This document shows, in pieces, positions 5,931 through 12,870 of a stretch of 14,137 nucleotides of DNA. The stretch spans positions 1 to 14,137 of the forward strand of contig DASSWW010000022.1 in NCBI GenBank assembly GCA_035704495.1, written 5' to 3'. The position numbers and the translations under genes were made by a program. The notes beneath the pieces were generated by a model. The model saw nothing but the letters and a program-made list of their open reading frames with translations, was not told the origin of the DNA and made no database searches. The DNA comes from UBA6022 sp035704495 (GTDB lineage Bacteria > Patescibacteriota > Saccharimonadia > Saccharimonadales > Saccharimonadaceae). The first letter of the stretch is position 1. Every line of letters starts with the position of its first letter.

Positions 5931-8102
5931 ATGGGTCAACGAAGACTCGGTAACGTCCAAGGTGACGACCAAACCAAACGTCCGCAAGGACAGCAACGAC
6001 AAAAATCAAATAATACCGTGCTGAACAGTACAACCACCCGCAAAGGCGAGGTGTTTCGTGCCCAGCGCCGTACCAGCGAGAACGTCAATGTTCAAGCCAG
6101 CCAGCACATGATTAATGTGCCGGTTAACAAGTCAGTTTATAACGGTTACCAAGGCCGACAATTTAGCTTGGCTGACCAAAAGCGCCAACCGCGCACTAAT
6201 ACTAATGTTCCAAAGCTAAAGATTATGCCAATTGGCGGTCTGGGTGAAATGGGCATTGGCAAAAATATGATGGCCATCGAATACGATAACGACATTATTG
6301 TCATCGACTGCGGCTTCCTTTTCCCAGGGGCTGATTACCCAGGAATTAACTACATTATTCCTGATACGACCTATCTGGAAGAGAACAAGCATAAAGTCCG
6401 CGGTCAGATATTTACTCATGGTCACTTGGACCACATTGGCGCCTACCGCCATATCGCACACAAAATTCCGGCACCAGTCTATGGTTCTAAATTTACTCTT
6501 GGCATGGTTCAGCGCACAATGGAAGAAGCTACGAGTGGATACGAGCCACAATACAACGAAATGAATCCTGAAACGCACGAACGTGTTCAGCTGGGTGATA
6601 ATTTTTCGATCGAACTTGTTCGCGTTAATCACTCGATTCCCGATGCGACCGCAGTCGTAATCCGCACGCCACTTGGCGTTCTGATTGATACCGGTGACTG
6701 GCGTTTTGAAGACGATCCTGTTGACGGTAAAGAATTCGACCTAGAACGACTAACTGAGATCGCCACCAAAGAAGGCATTTTGATGCTAATGAACGAATCG
6801 ACCAACTGTGAATCAGAGGGTACGCACGCGCACGGCGAACCCGAAATTCAGCAATCAATGGGCCAGGTGATGGACAAATACGCCAACAACCGCTTGATTA
6901 TGAGCTGTTTCTCGTCACAGATTCACCGCATGCAGGGTATTTTAGAAGCCGCCAAAGCACACGATCGAAAAGTCGCCTTTGCAGGGTATAGCATGATTCA
7001 AAACCTGGAAGTAGCACTGCGGGCTGGCGTCATTAAAATCCCCAAAGATACCGTCGTCAAAATGGAAGACGTCGTTAAACTACCCGATGGCAAAGTCACG
7101 ATTATTTGTACTGGTTCGCAAGGTGAATTTAACGCCGTGTTGAATCGTATGGCAACGGGTTCACACAAATTTATCAAGATTAAAAACTCTGATGTCATCG
7201 TCTTTAGTTCGAACGCGATTCCTGGTAACGAAAAGTACGTCACCCGAACCGTTGACGGTCTGATGCGCGAAGGTAGCGATGTTGTCCAAAACGGCAAAAC
7301 GCACCTGACAGGATTTGGTCCACTCCACCTTTCGGGGCACGGCTATTACGACGATCACGTCAAATTGATTAACGCCCTTAACCCAAAGTACTACCTGCCA
7401 ATTCACGGTGAATTCCACATGCTTGTTCACAATGCGGAACTAGCTGAAAAAGAAGCCGCTATTCCTCGCGACAACATATTTGTCTGTGACAGCGGCGATG
7501 TTATTGAAATTACCGCTGATGGGGCTAAAAAGACTGGTCGTATTCCGGTCGGTGGCATTATGTACGACGATAGCGGCGCAACCGTGTCCGAAGTCGTTTT
7601 GAAAGATCGTATTCACATGGCAGCCGAAGGTATGTTTGTAATTGTCCTGACGGTTGCTCGTGGTAGCGGTCGATTGATGACCAGCCCAGACATTATCAGC
7701 CGCGGCTTTATTTATCTGCGTGATAGTGAAGAGCTGATGAATATGATTCGTCAGTACCTCAAACAAAAGGTGGCACGCAGCTTTAGTGGCAAGCGAGTTG
7801 ACTTGGATGTTATCAAAAAAGAACTAAAAGACGAAATTACACATATTCTGTACGACCAAACGCGTCGCACACCAATTGTTATTCCTGTGATTAACGAAAT
7901 TGGCGGCGGTGGTGGCGGTCAAAATCGTCAAAACAATAACGGCGAAGCGCGCCCGCAGCAAAACGATAATCGTCAGAATCAGAATCGTGGCCCACGCCCT
8001 GATTCCCAGTCTGAACCAAAGAAGTTCCCTGCGCCACAAGCGCCAGATACCGAAGCAACCGACACCAAAGCGCGACAAGCACAAGACAGTCGTCCGTACT
8101 AG
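5931..8102 (+). CDS. rnj: Ribonuclease J with extended polar N- and C-terminal tails
   Basis: The product has 723 residues against about 555 for typical RNase J, a metallo-beta-lactamase/beta-CASP enzyme with 5'-3' exo- and endonuclease activity in mRNA decay and rRNA maturation. The core begins near residue 96 (KIMPIGGLGEMG). Zinc site residues are visible: FTHGHLDHIG (H163, H165, D167, H168), H234 (NHSIPDA), D256 (IDTGDW) and H492 (PIHGEF); STNCESEG and SGHGYYDD follow the family pattern. The first 95 residues are rich in Gln, Asn, Arg and Thr, and the last 65 (from a run of six Gly) are Gln/Asn/Arg/Pro rich. Both are probably disordered and may bind RNA or partners. The start is fixed by AAAAGGAG (5912-5919) 11 nt before the ATG. 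Confidence 0.97.
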   Translation: MGQRRLGNVQGDDQTKRPQGQQRQKSNNTVLNSTTTRKGEVFRAQRRTSENVNVQASQHMINVPVNKSVYNGYQGRQFSLADQKRQPRTNTNVPKLKIMPIGGLGEMGIGKNMMAIEYDNDIIVIDCGFLFPGADYPGINYIIPDTTYLEENKHKVRGQIFTHGHLDHIGAYRHIAHKIPAPVYGSKFTLGMVQRTMEEATSGYEPQYNEMNPETHERVQLGDNFSIELVRVNHSIPDATAVVIRTPLGVLIDTGDWRFEDDPVDGKEFDLERLTEIATKEGILMLMNESTNCESEGTHAHGEPEIQQSMGQVMDKYANNRLIMSCFSSQIHRMQGILEAAKAHDRKVAFAGYSMIQNLEVALRAGVIKIPKDTVVKMEDVVKLPDGKVTIICTGSQGEFNAVLNRMATGSHKFIKIKNSDVIVFSSNAIPGNEKYVTRTVDGLMREGSDVVQNGKTHLTGFGPLHLSGHGYYDDHVKLINALNPKYYLPIHGEFHMLVHNAELAEKEAAIPRDNIFVCDSGDVIEITADGAKKTGRIPVGGIMYDDSGATVSEVVLKDRIHMAAEGMFVIVLTVARGSGRLMTSPDIISRGFIYLRDSEELMNMIRQYLKQKVARSFSGKRVDLDVIKKELKDEITHILYDQTRRTPIVIPVINEIGGGGGGQNRQNNNGEARPQQNDNRQNQNRGPRPDSQSEPKKFPAPQAPDTEATDTKARQAQDSRPY

Positions 8103-8120
8103 GATCCGTTGTTATAGCAA

Positions 8121-8155
8121 AAAGAAAGCCCCGCAATAGCGGAGCTTTCTTTTAT
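8121..8155. terminator. Bidirectional terminator between rnj and the convergent gene
   Basis: The stem AGAAAGC-C-CCGC / GCGG-A-GCTTTCT (8123-8150) has one internal mismatch and an AATA loop. It has TTTT on its plus-strand 3' side and a long T-rich run on the minus-strand 3' side. It can end rnj and also the reverse-strand gene at 8218-8904. Confidence 0.88.
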
Positions 8156-8217
8156 CAAGATGCTCACGCCGCGGGGCGATTGCTAGAATACTACCAAAGA
8201 CGGTGATAGGGTAATCG

Positions 8218-8904
8218 CTAGTCTAGCTCATCAGAGAGGTTGGCGATTTCGTCGTACTCTTTAATGATGGCAGCAATCTCTTGCTTTGACTCTTGCGGGT
8301 CACGGCAGTATAGCATTTGCATCACGTCGTTGTGTCTGCGAACATTAACGTTGAAACGTTTTTTTAGTTCGCTATTTTTCAACTTGCTGCGTACTTTTTC
8401 TGGTTTAGATTTCAGCGTATCAAGTTTGTCTTGCATTTCACGAATCCATGTATTGGATGGGTGTCTTGAATCAAACGCGTCAGCGGATAGGCCTTTGGCG
8501 GCTTTATCTAAATCTGCCAGCGTTTGTTGACAGATCGCCAGGCGTTCTGTAACTTCGGTGTACGTTCCCCGTGCCTCAATGTGCTGCGTAGTAGATCGTG
8601 GTTTACGAAGCTGTTCTTGTTTGCCAAAAACTCTGACTGCTTCTCGTATTTCACGAAGCACCCAAGCGTATTTGTACTCGCATTTACGCCGTAGCAGTGA
8701 ATCTACTTCAAGCTCTATGACCATCAGATCCAAATGCTCCTGAGCTTTTTGATTGTCAAGATATGTTGATTCCATCTGGACGACGAAGGCACTTGCTTTT
8801 TGCCTAGCGTCATCAGTGAGGATGCTTTGCATTTGAAATAATGATATCAGGTTGGTGAGTATTCCTGCCTGATCTTTAGATTTGTGATGAAACACAATAT
8901 TCAC
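8218..8904 (-). CDS. Hypothetical helical, charged protein
   Basis: The product has 228 residues from a GTG start at 8904; another GTG three codons later is possible. It is rich in Glu, Lys, Arg, Gln and Leu with long helix-compatible stretches (about residues 60-100, 118-140, 155-185 and 200-225), consistent with coiled coils. It has no signal peptide or membrane segment. Two Cys (C74 and one near residue 204) show no metal motif. No family is recognised. It has its own promoter, divergent from ftsK, and a terminator shared with rnj, so it is a single-gene unit. Its placement between two housekeeping genes on the opposite strand suggests an accessory gene. Confidence 0.75.
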   Translation of the reverse strand: MNIVFHHKSKDQAGILTNLISLFQMQSILTDDARQKASAFVVQMESTYLDNQKAQEHLDLMVIELEVDSLLRRKCEYKYAWVLREIREAVRVFGKQEQLRKPRSTTQHIEARGTYTEVTERLAICQQTLADLDKAAKGLSADAFDSRHPSNTWIREMQDKLDTLKSKPEKVRSKLKNSELKKRFNVNVRRHNDVMQMLYCRDPQESKQEIAAIIKEYDEIANLSDELD

Positions 8905-8941
8905 CTGTTTTCTAAGGTAGTTGGATTCTAGTATGTTCTAC

Positions 8942-8961
8942 TGTCACGCCCGAGCGTAACA
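8942..8961 (-). other. Hairpin in the 5' leader of the reverse-strand hypothetical gene
   Basis: Read on the minus strand, TGTTACGC and GCGTGACA form an 8-bp stem (one U-G pair) around a TCGG loop. It lies between the predicted transcription start and the GTG at 8904. It has no T tract, so it is a leader structure rather than a terminator; its role is unknown. Confidence 0.45.
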
Positions 8962-8971
8962 CGTCTTGCGT

Positions 8972-9000
8972 ATAATAGTATATAACTAACAGCTCGTCAA
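8972..9000 (-). promoter_or_regulatory. Promoter for the reverse-strand hypothetical gene (8218-8904)
   Basis: On the minus strand TTGACG (8995-9000) is followed after 17 nt by TATTAT (8972-8977). It predicts a leader of about 60 nt before the GTG at 8904. Confidence 0.65.
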
Positions 9001-9023
9001 TCACTGTTAAAACCATAAGCCCC

Positions 9024-9052
9024 TTGCATTATGTAGTAATTTTTGCTATAAT
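9024..9052 (+). promoter_or_regulatory. Promoter for ftsK
   Basis: TTGCAT (9024-9029) and a perfect TATAAT (9047-9052) are 17 nt apart. The next ATG, at 9061, opens an 8-codon ORF rather than ftsK. A second TATAAT (9083-9088) without a good -35 lies 11 nt before the ftsK ATG and may be another start. Confidence 0.8.
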
Positions 9053-9060
9053 ATAGCTGT

Positions 9061-9087
9061 ATGAACACAGACGTAAAGCGTTTATAA
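9061..9087 (+). CDS. Possible leaderless 8-codon ORF ahead of ftsK
   Basis: An ATG located 8 nt after the -10 box starts the peptide MNTDVKRL, ended by tandem TAA TAA. It is in frame with ftsK, whose ATG follows 12 nt after the first stop codon and has no Shine-Dalgarno sequence. If transcripts start near 9059, ribosomes would load here first and could reach ftsK by reinitiation. It may equally be a chance ORF. Confidence 0.3.
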   Translation: MNTDVKRL

Positions 9088-9099
9088 TAAAGAATAGAT

Positions 9100-11343
9100 A
9101 TGGCAAAAAAGAAAAAATCAACACGCAAAAAAAGTTCCACTCGTTCAACTGCACCACAGCATCACGTGCCGAGTGGCTTTTGGGCCCAAGTTGGTGCCGT
9201 CTTTTTAATCGCGATTTCGATTTTGCTAGTAGTAGCGTGGTTCGGTGCGGGTGGCCCTGTTTTGGACTGGTTGCACAGTGCGGCTATCCAAAGTATTGGC
9301 TACGCCGAATACATCGTGCCTGTATTATTTGTGTACATCGCAGTTGAAATCTTTCGGGCCGAAGATAATCGCTTGCCGTTTGTCACCAAACTTGCCACCA
9401 CTCTGCTGATTGTTTGGTTTGCGGGACTGTTCGGACTGATGGAACGTAACGGTCAAACCACCGGTGGCTTTATCGGCGAGATTGCCAACAGCGCCATGTT
9501 AGCACTGGTTAATGCCGGTGTTGGGGCATTTATTTATGTATTGCTGATTATCGTGACAACACTATTTGTACTGCGTATTTCGCCCATTACCGTTATTAAA
9601 AAGATATGGGAACTATCTCGCCGCGACGCCTCTGAACAAGATGAAAATATTAAGGTTATGCGCAAAGTCGCCGCTGCCGATGCGCCAAAATCTTCGGCGA
9701 TTGGCGAACTAAAATTGAATGCTGGTGTGCCAATGCTGGGTGCCGATGAGGTTGCCGATGAAGATAAAAAAGCCGCTCGACGCTCTAGCCTAAAGGGCAG
9801 TATTAAACAAGATAAAATTGCCGAGGATCAATCGGCTTTGGTGACCGTTAATGACCCGAATTGGCAATCACCGAGTGTTGATTTGCTAGAAAAGAAACAA
9901 TCACCCGCCGATGCTGGTGATGTCCAGCAAAATGCTCAGACGATCCGTGACACGTTAGCAGAATTTAGTATTGATGTCGAGATGGAAGGCGCAAATATTG
10001 GCCCAAAGGTAACGCAATATACCCTAAAACCGCCAAGTGGCGTCAAATTGACCCGTATTACCGCACTCGAAACGAACATTGCGTTAAATTTAGCGGCTCA
10101 AAGTTTGCGTATCGAAGCCCCAATTCCTGGACAACGTGCTGTTGGTATCGAAGTGCCGAATCGCAAAGCAGCCGACGTTCGTTTGTATGGTATTTTGACT
10201 GCCAAACAATGGCGTAGTGCACACGAACCGCTGAGTTTTGCCATCGGTAAAGATATTTCCGGTGAAGCAGTGATTGGCGAGCTGAACAAAATGCCCCATC
10301 TGTTAATTGCCGGGCAGACGGGTAGTGGTAAATCGGTTATGATTAACACACTTTTGACCAGTTTACTGTATCGTAATAGCCCTAGTGAAATGAAATTAAT
10401 TTTGGTCGATCCAAAGCAAGTCGAAATGGCGCCGTATGATGGTATCCCGCATTTGTTGACACCAATTATTACCGAACCAGAAAAGACAATTAGCGCTTTG
10501 AAATGGGCAGTAAACGAAATGGAACGCCGTTACAAATTGCTAGCCGAAGCCAAAATTAAAGACATCGCTGGTTACAACCAAAAAATTCAAGCGGCTGGCA
10601 AAAAAGTTTCTATTGCTGACGAAAACGGTGCCGAACAACAGCACGAAAATGGTGCGATGCCCTATATTGTGATTGTGATTGACGAGTTAGCCGACTTGAT
10701 GATGGTGGCGGCCCGCGACGTCGAAGCTTTAATTGTACGTTTGGCGCAAAAAGCCCGTGCTGTCGGTATTCATTTGGTACTGGCGACGCAGCGTCCATCA
10801 GTCGATGTTATTACCGGTCTGATCAAAGCAAACGTGCCAGCACGTATCGCCTTTACCGTTGCTAGTCAGGTTGATAGCCGCACGATTTTGGATCAAGTCG
10901 GTGCCGAAAAATTACTAGGACAAGGTGATATGTTAATGCTGACGCCAGCTATGAGCAAACCAAAACGTATTCAGGGTGCCTGGGTGATGGACGAGGAAGT
11001 TATGAAAATCACACAACACCTATGCAATCAGTCCGAACCGCAGTATAACGATGATATTATTTCGCAGCCTGTTCAGCTGAACGGCAAGGGCGGTGTGGTG
11101 ATGGACTTTGATAACGACGGTGACGACGACATGTATAAAGACGCCCTGCGCGTTGTGGTAGATAGTGGCAAAGCCAGCACCAGTCTATTGCAACGACGCC
11201 TGCGCATTGGTTATGCTCGCGCAGCTCGTATTATCGAAAACATGGAAGAACAAGGCGTAATCGGCGCCGCTGATGGCTCACGACCACGCGAGGTGTTAAT
11301 TAACAGTTTGGATGATTTGAGTAGCAGCGACGATACGTTGTAG
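9100..11343 (+). CDS. ftsK: DNA translocase FtsK/SpoIIIE
   Basis: The product has 747 residues, at the short end for FtsK/SpoIIIE proteins. A Lys/Arg-rich start is followed by about four membrane helices (roughly residues 28-50, 68-84, 97-114 and 132-160), which anchor the protein at the division septum. A charged linker (165-280) leads to the motor: an alpha/beta region (280-395), Walker A GQTGSGKS (405-412), Walker B VIVIDE (D528, E529), and a conserved LATQRPSVDVITG segment. The C-terminal winged-helix gamma domain (about 678-735, TSLLQRRLRIGYARAARIIE) would read polar DNA motifs. It pumps chromosome ends apart at division and can activate XerCD. The start at MAKKKK is chosen because tandem stops lie just upstream. 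A terminator follows within 10 nt. Confidence 0.97.
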   Translation: MAKKKKSTRKKSSTRSTAPQHHVPSGFWAQVGAVFLIAISILLVVAWFGAGGPVLDWLHSAAIQSIGYAEYIVPVLFVYIAVEIFRAEDNRLPFVTKLATTLLIVWFAGLFGLMERNGQTTGGFIGEIANSAMLALVNAGVGAFIYVLLIIVTTLFVLRISPITVIKKIWELSRRDASEQDENIKVMRKVAAADAPKSSAIGELKLNAGVPMLGADEVADEDKKAARRSSLKGSIKQDKIAEDQSALVTVNDPNWQSPSVDLLEKKQSPADAGDVQQNAQTIRDTLAEFSIDVEMEGANIGPKVTQYTLKPPSGVKLTRITALETNIALNLAAQSLRIEAPIPGQRAVGIEVPNRKAADVRLYGILTAKQWRSAHEPLSFAIGKDISGEAVIGELNKMPHLLIAGQTGSGKSVMINTLLTSLLYRNSPSEMKLILVDPKQVEMAPYDGIPHLLTPIITEPEKTISALKWAVNEMERRYKLLAEAKIKDIAGYNQKIQAAGKKVSIADENGAEQQHENGAMPYIVIVIDELADLMMVAARDVEALIVRLAQKARAVGIHLVLATQRPSVDVITGLIKANVPARIAFTVASQVDSRTILDQVGAEKLLGQGDMLMLTPAMSKPKRIQGAWVMDEEVMKITQHLCNQSEPQYNDDIISQPVQLNGKGGVVMDFDNDGDDDMYKDALRVVVDSGKASTSLLQRRLRIGYARAARIIENMEEQGVIGAADGSRPREVLINSLDDLSSSDDTL

Positions 11344-11349
11344 TTAATA

Positions 11350-11380
11350 AAACTGCCCCGCTGGCTAGGCGGGGCAGTTT
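11350..11380. terminator. Bidirectional terminator after ftsK
   Basis: The 12-bp perfect stem AAACTGCCCCGC / GCGGGGCAGTTT closes a 7-nt loop (11362-11368). The minus-strand reading runs into TTTTATTAA, so it serves the convergent gene at 11424 as well; the plus-strand T run is only TTT. Confidence 0.85.
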
Positions 11381-11390
11381 GACAAATAGC
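11376..11390 (+). repeat. Left copy of a 15-bp inverted repeat
   Basis: AGTTTGACAAATAGC matches the reverse complement of 11794-11808 in 14 of 15 positions. The pair brackets the small reverse-strand gene 11424-11768. The left copy overlaps the 3' arm of the ftsK terminator. Confidence 0.55.
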
Positions 11391-11423
11391 ACTTAAGGAC
11401 GTTACCGCAGAGCCGTCATGCCG

Positions 11424-11768
11424 CTAGGCTAGTTGTTTAAGGCGATCCAGCCATTTGTGAGCGGAATCCGCTCCCAATCGCATTAGCCTCTCGTTAGTCA
11501 CAAGTTCTCCTTCTGGTTGACCGTATCGCTGGTATTCGTACAGATTACCGGCAGAATCGAGATACCTAGCTTTTACCCAGAGAGAGTCATACCCAATCGG
11601 TTGAAACTCCCACGTAACTCTTTTTTCTGTAATGCCAGGCACTGAGCGGAGTACGCCGCCGGGAAAACCTCTTCCTTCGAGCGAGACGAGCGTTCGTGTG
11701 ATGTGCGACCTTAGTTTTTGAATAGCCTTAGCGTTACGTCGACGAATGATATCTTCTGCTTTTCTCAC
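11424..11768 (-). CDS. Hypothetical 114-residue protein
   Basis: The GTG start at 11768 is supported by AGGAG about 7 nt upstream. A basic N-terminal helix (RRRNAKAIQKLRSHI) is followed by a strand-rich middle (about 40-85, with VTWEFQPIGYDSLWVKARYL) and a helical end (LMRLGADSAHKWLDRLKQLA). There is no signal peptide and no Cys. No family is recognised; size, basic helix and isolated position would fit a small nucleic-acid-binding or regulatory protein, but nothing proves it. The gene is convergent with ftsK, divergent from the pilin gene, and bracketed by 15-bp inverted repeats, which raises the possibility that it was inserted as a unit. Confidence 0.7.
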   Translation of the reverse strand: MRKAEDIIRRRNAKAIQKLRSHITRTLVSLEGRGFPGGVLRSVPGITEKRVTWEFQPIGYDSLWVKARYLDSAGNLYEYQRYGQPEGELVTNERLMRLGADSAHKWLDRLKQLA

Positions 11769-11793
11769 AGTAGTCTCCTAATGGATCGAATTG

Positions 11794-11808
11794 GCTACTT
11801 GTCAAACT
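11794..11808 (-). repeat. Right copy of the 15-bp inverted repeat
   Basis: On the minus strand this reads AGTTTGACAAGTAGC, one mismatch from 11376-11390. A shorter third copy of its core (CTTGTCAAA on the plus strand) lies at 11961-11969, just before the pilin gene. Confidence 0.55.
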
Positions 11809-11840
11809 CCAATCGGAGTCCGACAGTATCGTCAGGACTC
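11806..11840. other. Two overlapping, mutually exclusive stem-loops
   Basis: ACTCC (11806-11810) can pair with GGAGT (11815-11819). Alternatively GAGTCC-GAC (11816-11824) can pair with GTC-A-GGACTC (11831-11840) with one bulged base. The two structures share 11816-11819 and cannot form together. They lie between the divergent 11768 gene and the pilin gene; no T tract follows. Confidence 0.45.
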
Positions 11841-11896
11841 AACGATAAATGAAACTATAACATTAACAGTGGCAAAAAGCAATGTATCTGTAGTAT

Positions 11897-11905
11897 TTAT
11901 CCACA
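11897..11905 (+). other. Consensus DnaA-box-like sequence
   Basis: TTATCCACA is a perfect match to the DnaA box consensus TTATNCACA. Weaker matches are at 12522-12530 (reverse, one mismatch) and 12777-12785 (TTTTCCACA). A single perfect 9-mer can occur by chance; no dnaA or dnaN gene is present. Confidence 0.3.
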
Positions 11906-12000
11906 GGTTCCGCCAAAGTGTGTATGTAAAGCGGTAGGGATGTTAAATACTCCGCCGTAACTTGTCAAAACCATACCGTAGAGTCTAAGCTGAAAGTTAT

Positions 12001-12759
12001 ATGTTTACGCTTAGAAAACAAACAGGTTTTACTATCGTTGAACTGCTAATCGTGATTGTGGTGATTGGTATCCTCGCAGCGATTACAATTGTCGCCTACA
12101 ATGGCATTCGGCAACGGGCAGTTGAGGCATCACTTCAGGCCAGTCTCAAAAATGCTTCGACAAAGTTGGCGGTATATCACGCTGAAAATGGTGAGTACCC
12201 ATCTGCTATCAATGATTGTCCGACCCCGGCGGCGACCAACCTCTGTCTGGATCCAGGCAATGATGTTTCGTATAGCTATCAGGTCAATGCTACGGGGAGT
12301 GCGCAGATGTATAATCTGATAGCAACTAGTGGCACGCAAAGCTACAATACTAATTCAGATGGTGCGCTTGGCGCGAGCGGTGATAACTTATTAGCGACGG
12401 ATCCAGGTGAAAAGACAGGTGGAAACGAATTTCTAAGATACGCCGATCTTGCCCCTATCATTGATACATGGGGATTGGTGCAATATACAATTAGCTTTGA
12501 TATAAAGTCGGCTGATATAAGCGTGGATAATAGCACACAGGTCTATATGCAGAATGGTAGTGGTGCAAAGTATTCTATCGGCAATACTAATATACCCGTT
12601 ACAACCTCCTATGTCCGGCACTCGGTGACCGTTACCCCTACGGTGTCCAATGCTGGTATGACAGAATCATACCTATCATTTTATGGGACGTACAGCACGG
12701 GTAATGTATCGACAGTGAAAAACGTAAAGGTTGAGTTGGGCAGTGTCGCGACCGAGTAA
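12001..12759 (+). CDS. Type IV pilin-like protein with a carbohydrate-binding-like C-terminal domain
   Basis: The product has 252 residues. The class III signal MFTLRKQTG|FTIVELLIVI has Gly9 before the prepilin peptidase cleavage site and Glu at position 5 of the mature protein. The hydrophobic helix and polar helical stem follow to about residue 60 (AYNGIRQRAVEAS). A pilin-type head has two Cys (C73, C82) that could form a disulphide bond. From about residue 128 a strand-rich domain begins, with YTISFDIKSA and a final VKNVKVELGSVATE. That ending resembles jelly-roll carbohydrate-binding modules of phage tail and surface proteins, so the pilin may carry its own adhesin. The product should be assembled in a type IV pilus used for twitching or host contact. 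No Shine-Dalgarno sequence is seen; a weak TTGTCA/TCTAAG promoter pair could give a leaderless mRNA. Confidence 0.88.
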   Translation: MFTLRKQTGFTIVELLIVIVVIGILAAITIVAYNGIRQRAVEASLQASLKNASTKLAVYHAENGEYPSAINDCPTPAATNLCLDPGNDVSYSYQVNATGSAQMYNLIATSGTQSYNTNSDGALGASGDNLLATDPGEKTGGNEFLRYADLAPIIDTWGLVQYTISFDIKSADISVDNSTQVYMQNGSGAKYSIGNTNIPVTTSYVRHSVTVTPTVSNAGMTESYLSFYGTYSTGNVSTVKNVKVELGSVATE

Positions 12760-12771
12760 CGAGTCGTGGGA

Positions 12772-12800
12772 TTGCTTTTTCCACAGGTTTGTCCTATAAT
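12772..12800 (+). promoter_or_regulatory. Promoter for rpsF-ssb-rpsR
   Basis: TTGCTT (12772-12777) and a perfect TATAAT (12795-12800) are 17 nt apart. The start near 12807 gives a leader of about 60 nt that contains two small hairpins. No terminator is seen between the pilin stop codon and this promoter. Confidence 0.75.
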
Positions 12801-12818
12801 CAAAGGGTTATCAACTCG

Positions 12819-12838
12819 GCTTATACTATGATATAAGC
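12819..12838 (+). other. Upstream hairpin of the rpsF leader
   Basis: GCTTATA and TATAAGC form a perfect 7-bp stem around CTATGA (12826-12831). It is within the predicted rpsF 5' leader, just upstream of the hairpin that holds the ribosome binding site. Confidence 0.5.
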
Positions 12839-12845
12839 ATCCATA

Positions 12846-12870
12846 ATGGATTCCAGAGGAGGAAATCTAT
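12846..12870 (+). promoter_or_regulatory. Hairpin enclosing the rpsF ribosome binding site and start codon
   Basis: ATGGATT (12846-12852) pairs with AATCTAT (12864-12870), including the first two bases of the rpsF ATG (12869-12871), with one G-U pair. The Shine-Dalgarno GGAGG (12858-12862) is in the loop, where CC (12853-12854) could also contact it. S6-S18 complexes are known to bind and repress their own operon leader in many bacteria. Whether this fold is that motif is inference. Confidence 0.45.

Noticed and set aside
5722..6033. Reverse-strand 103-codon frame over the rnj leader and start
   Set aside because: It overlaps the hairpin and the rnj N-terminus; its product looks random and it has no ribosome binding site at its start.
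6216..6632. Reverse-strand 138-codon frame inside rnj
   Set aside because: It is the antisense of the conserved RNase J core and is explained by codon use on the other strand.
7900..7925. Gly-codon run near the end of rnj as a possible programmed frameshift
   Set aside because: No slippery heptamer or downstream pseudoknot is evident; the zero frame continues with the same polar composition to a normal stop codon.
11897..12785. A chromosome origin suggested by a perfect DnaA box (11897) plus two weaker matches (12522, 12777)
   Set aside because: There are too few boxes, one is inside the pilin gene, no AT-rich unwinding region stands out, and no dnaA or dnaN is present. Another perfect 9-mer (reverse, 1422-1430) occurs inside the cutinase gene, showing the chance background.
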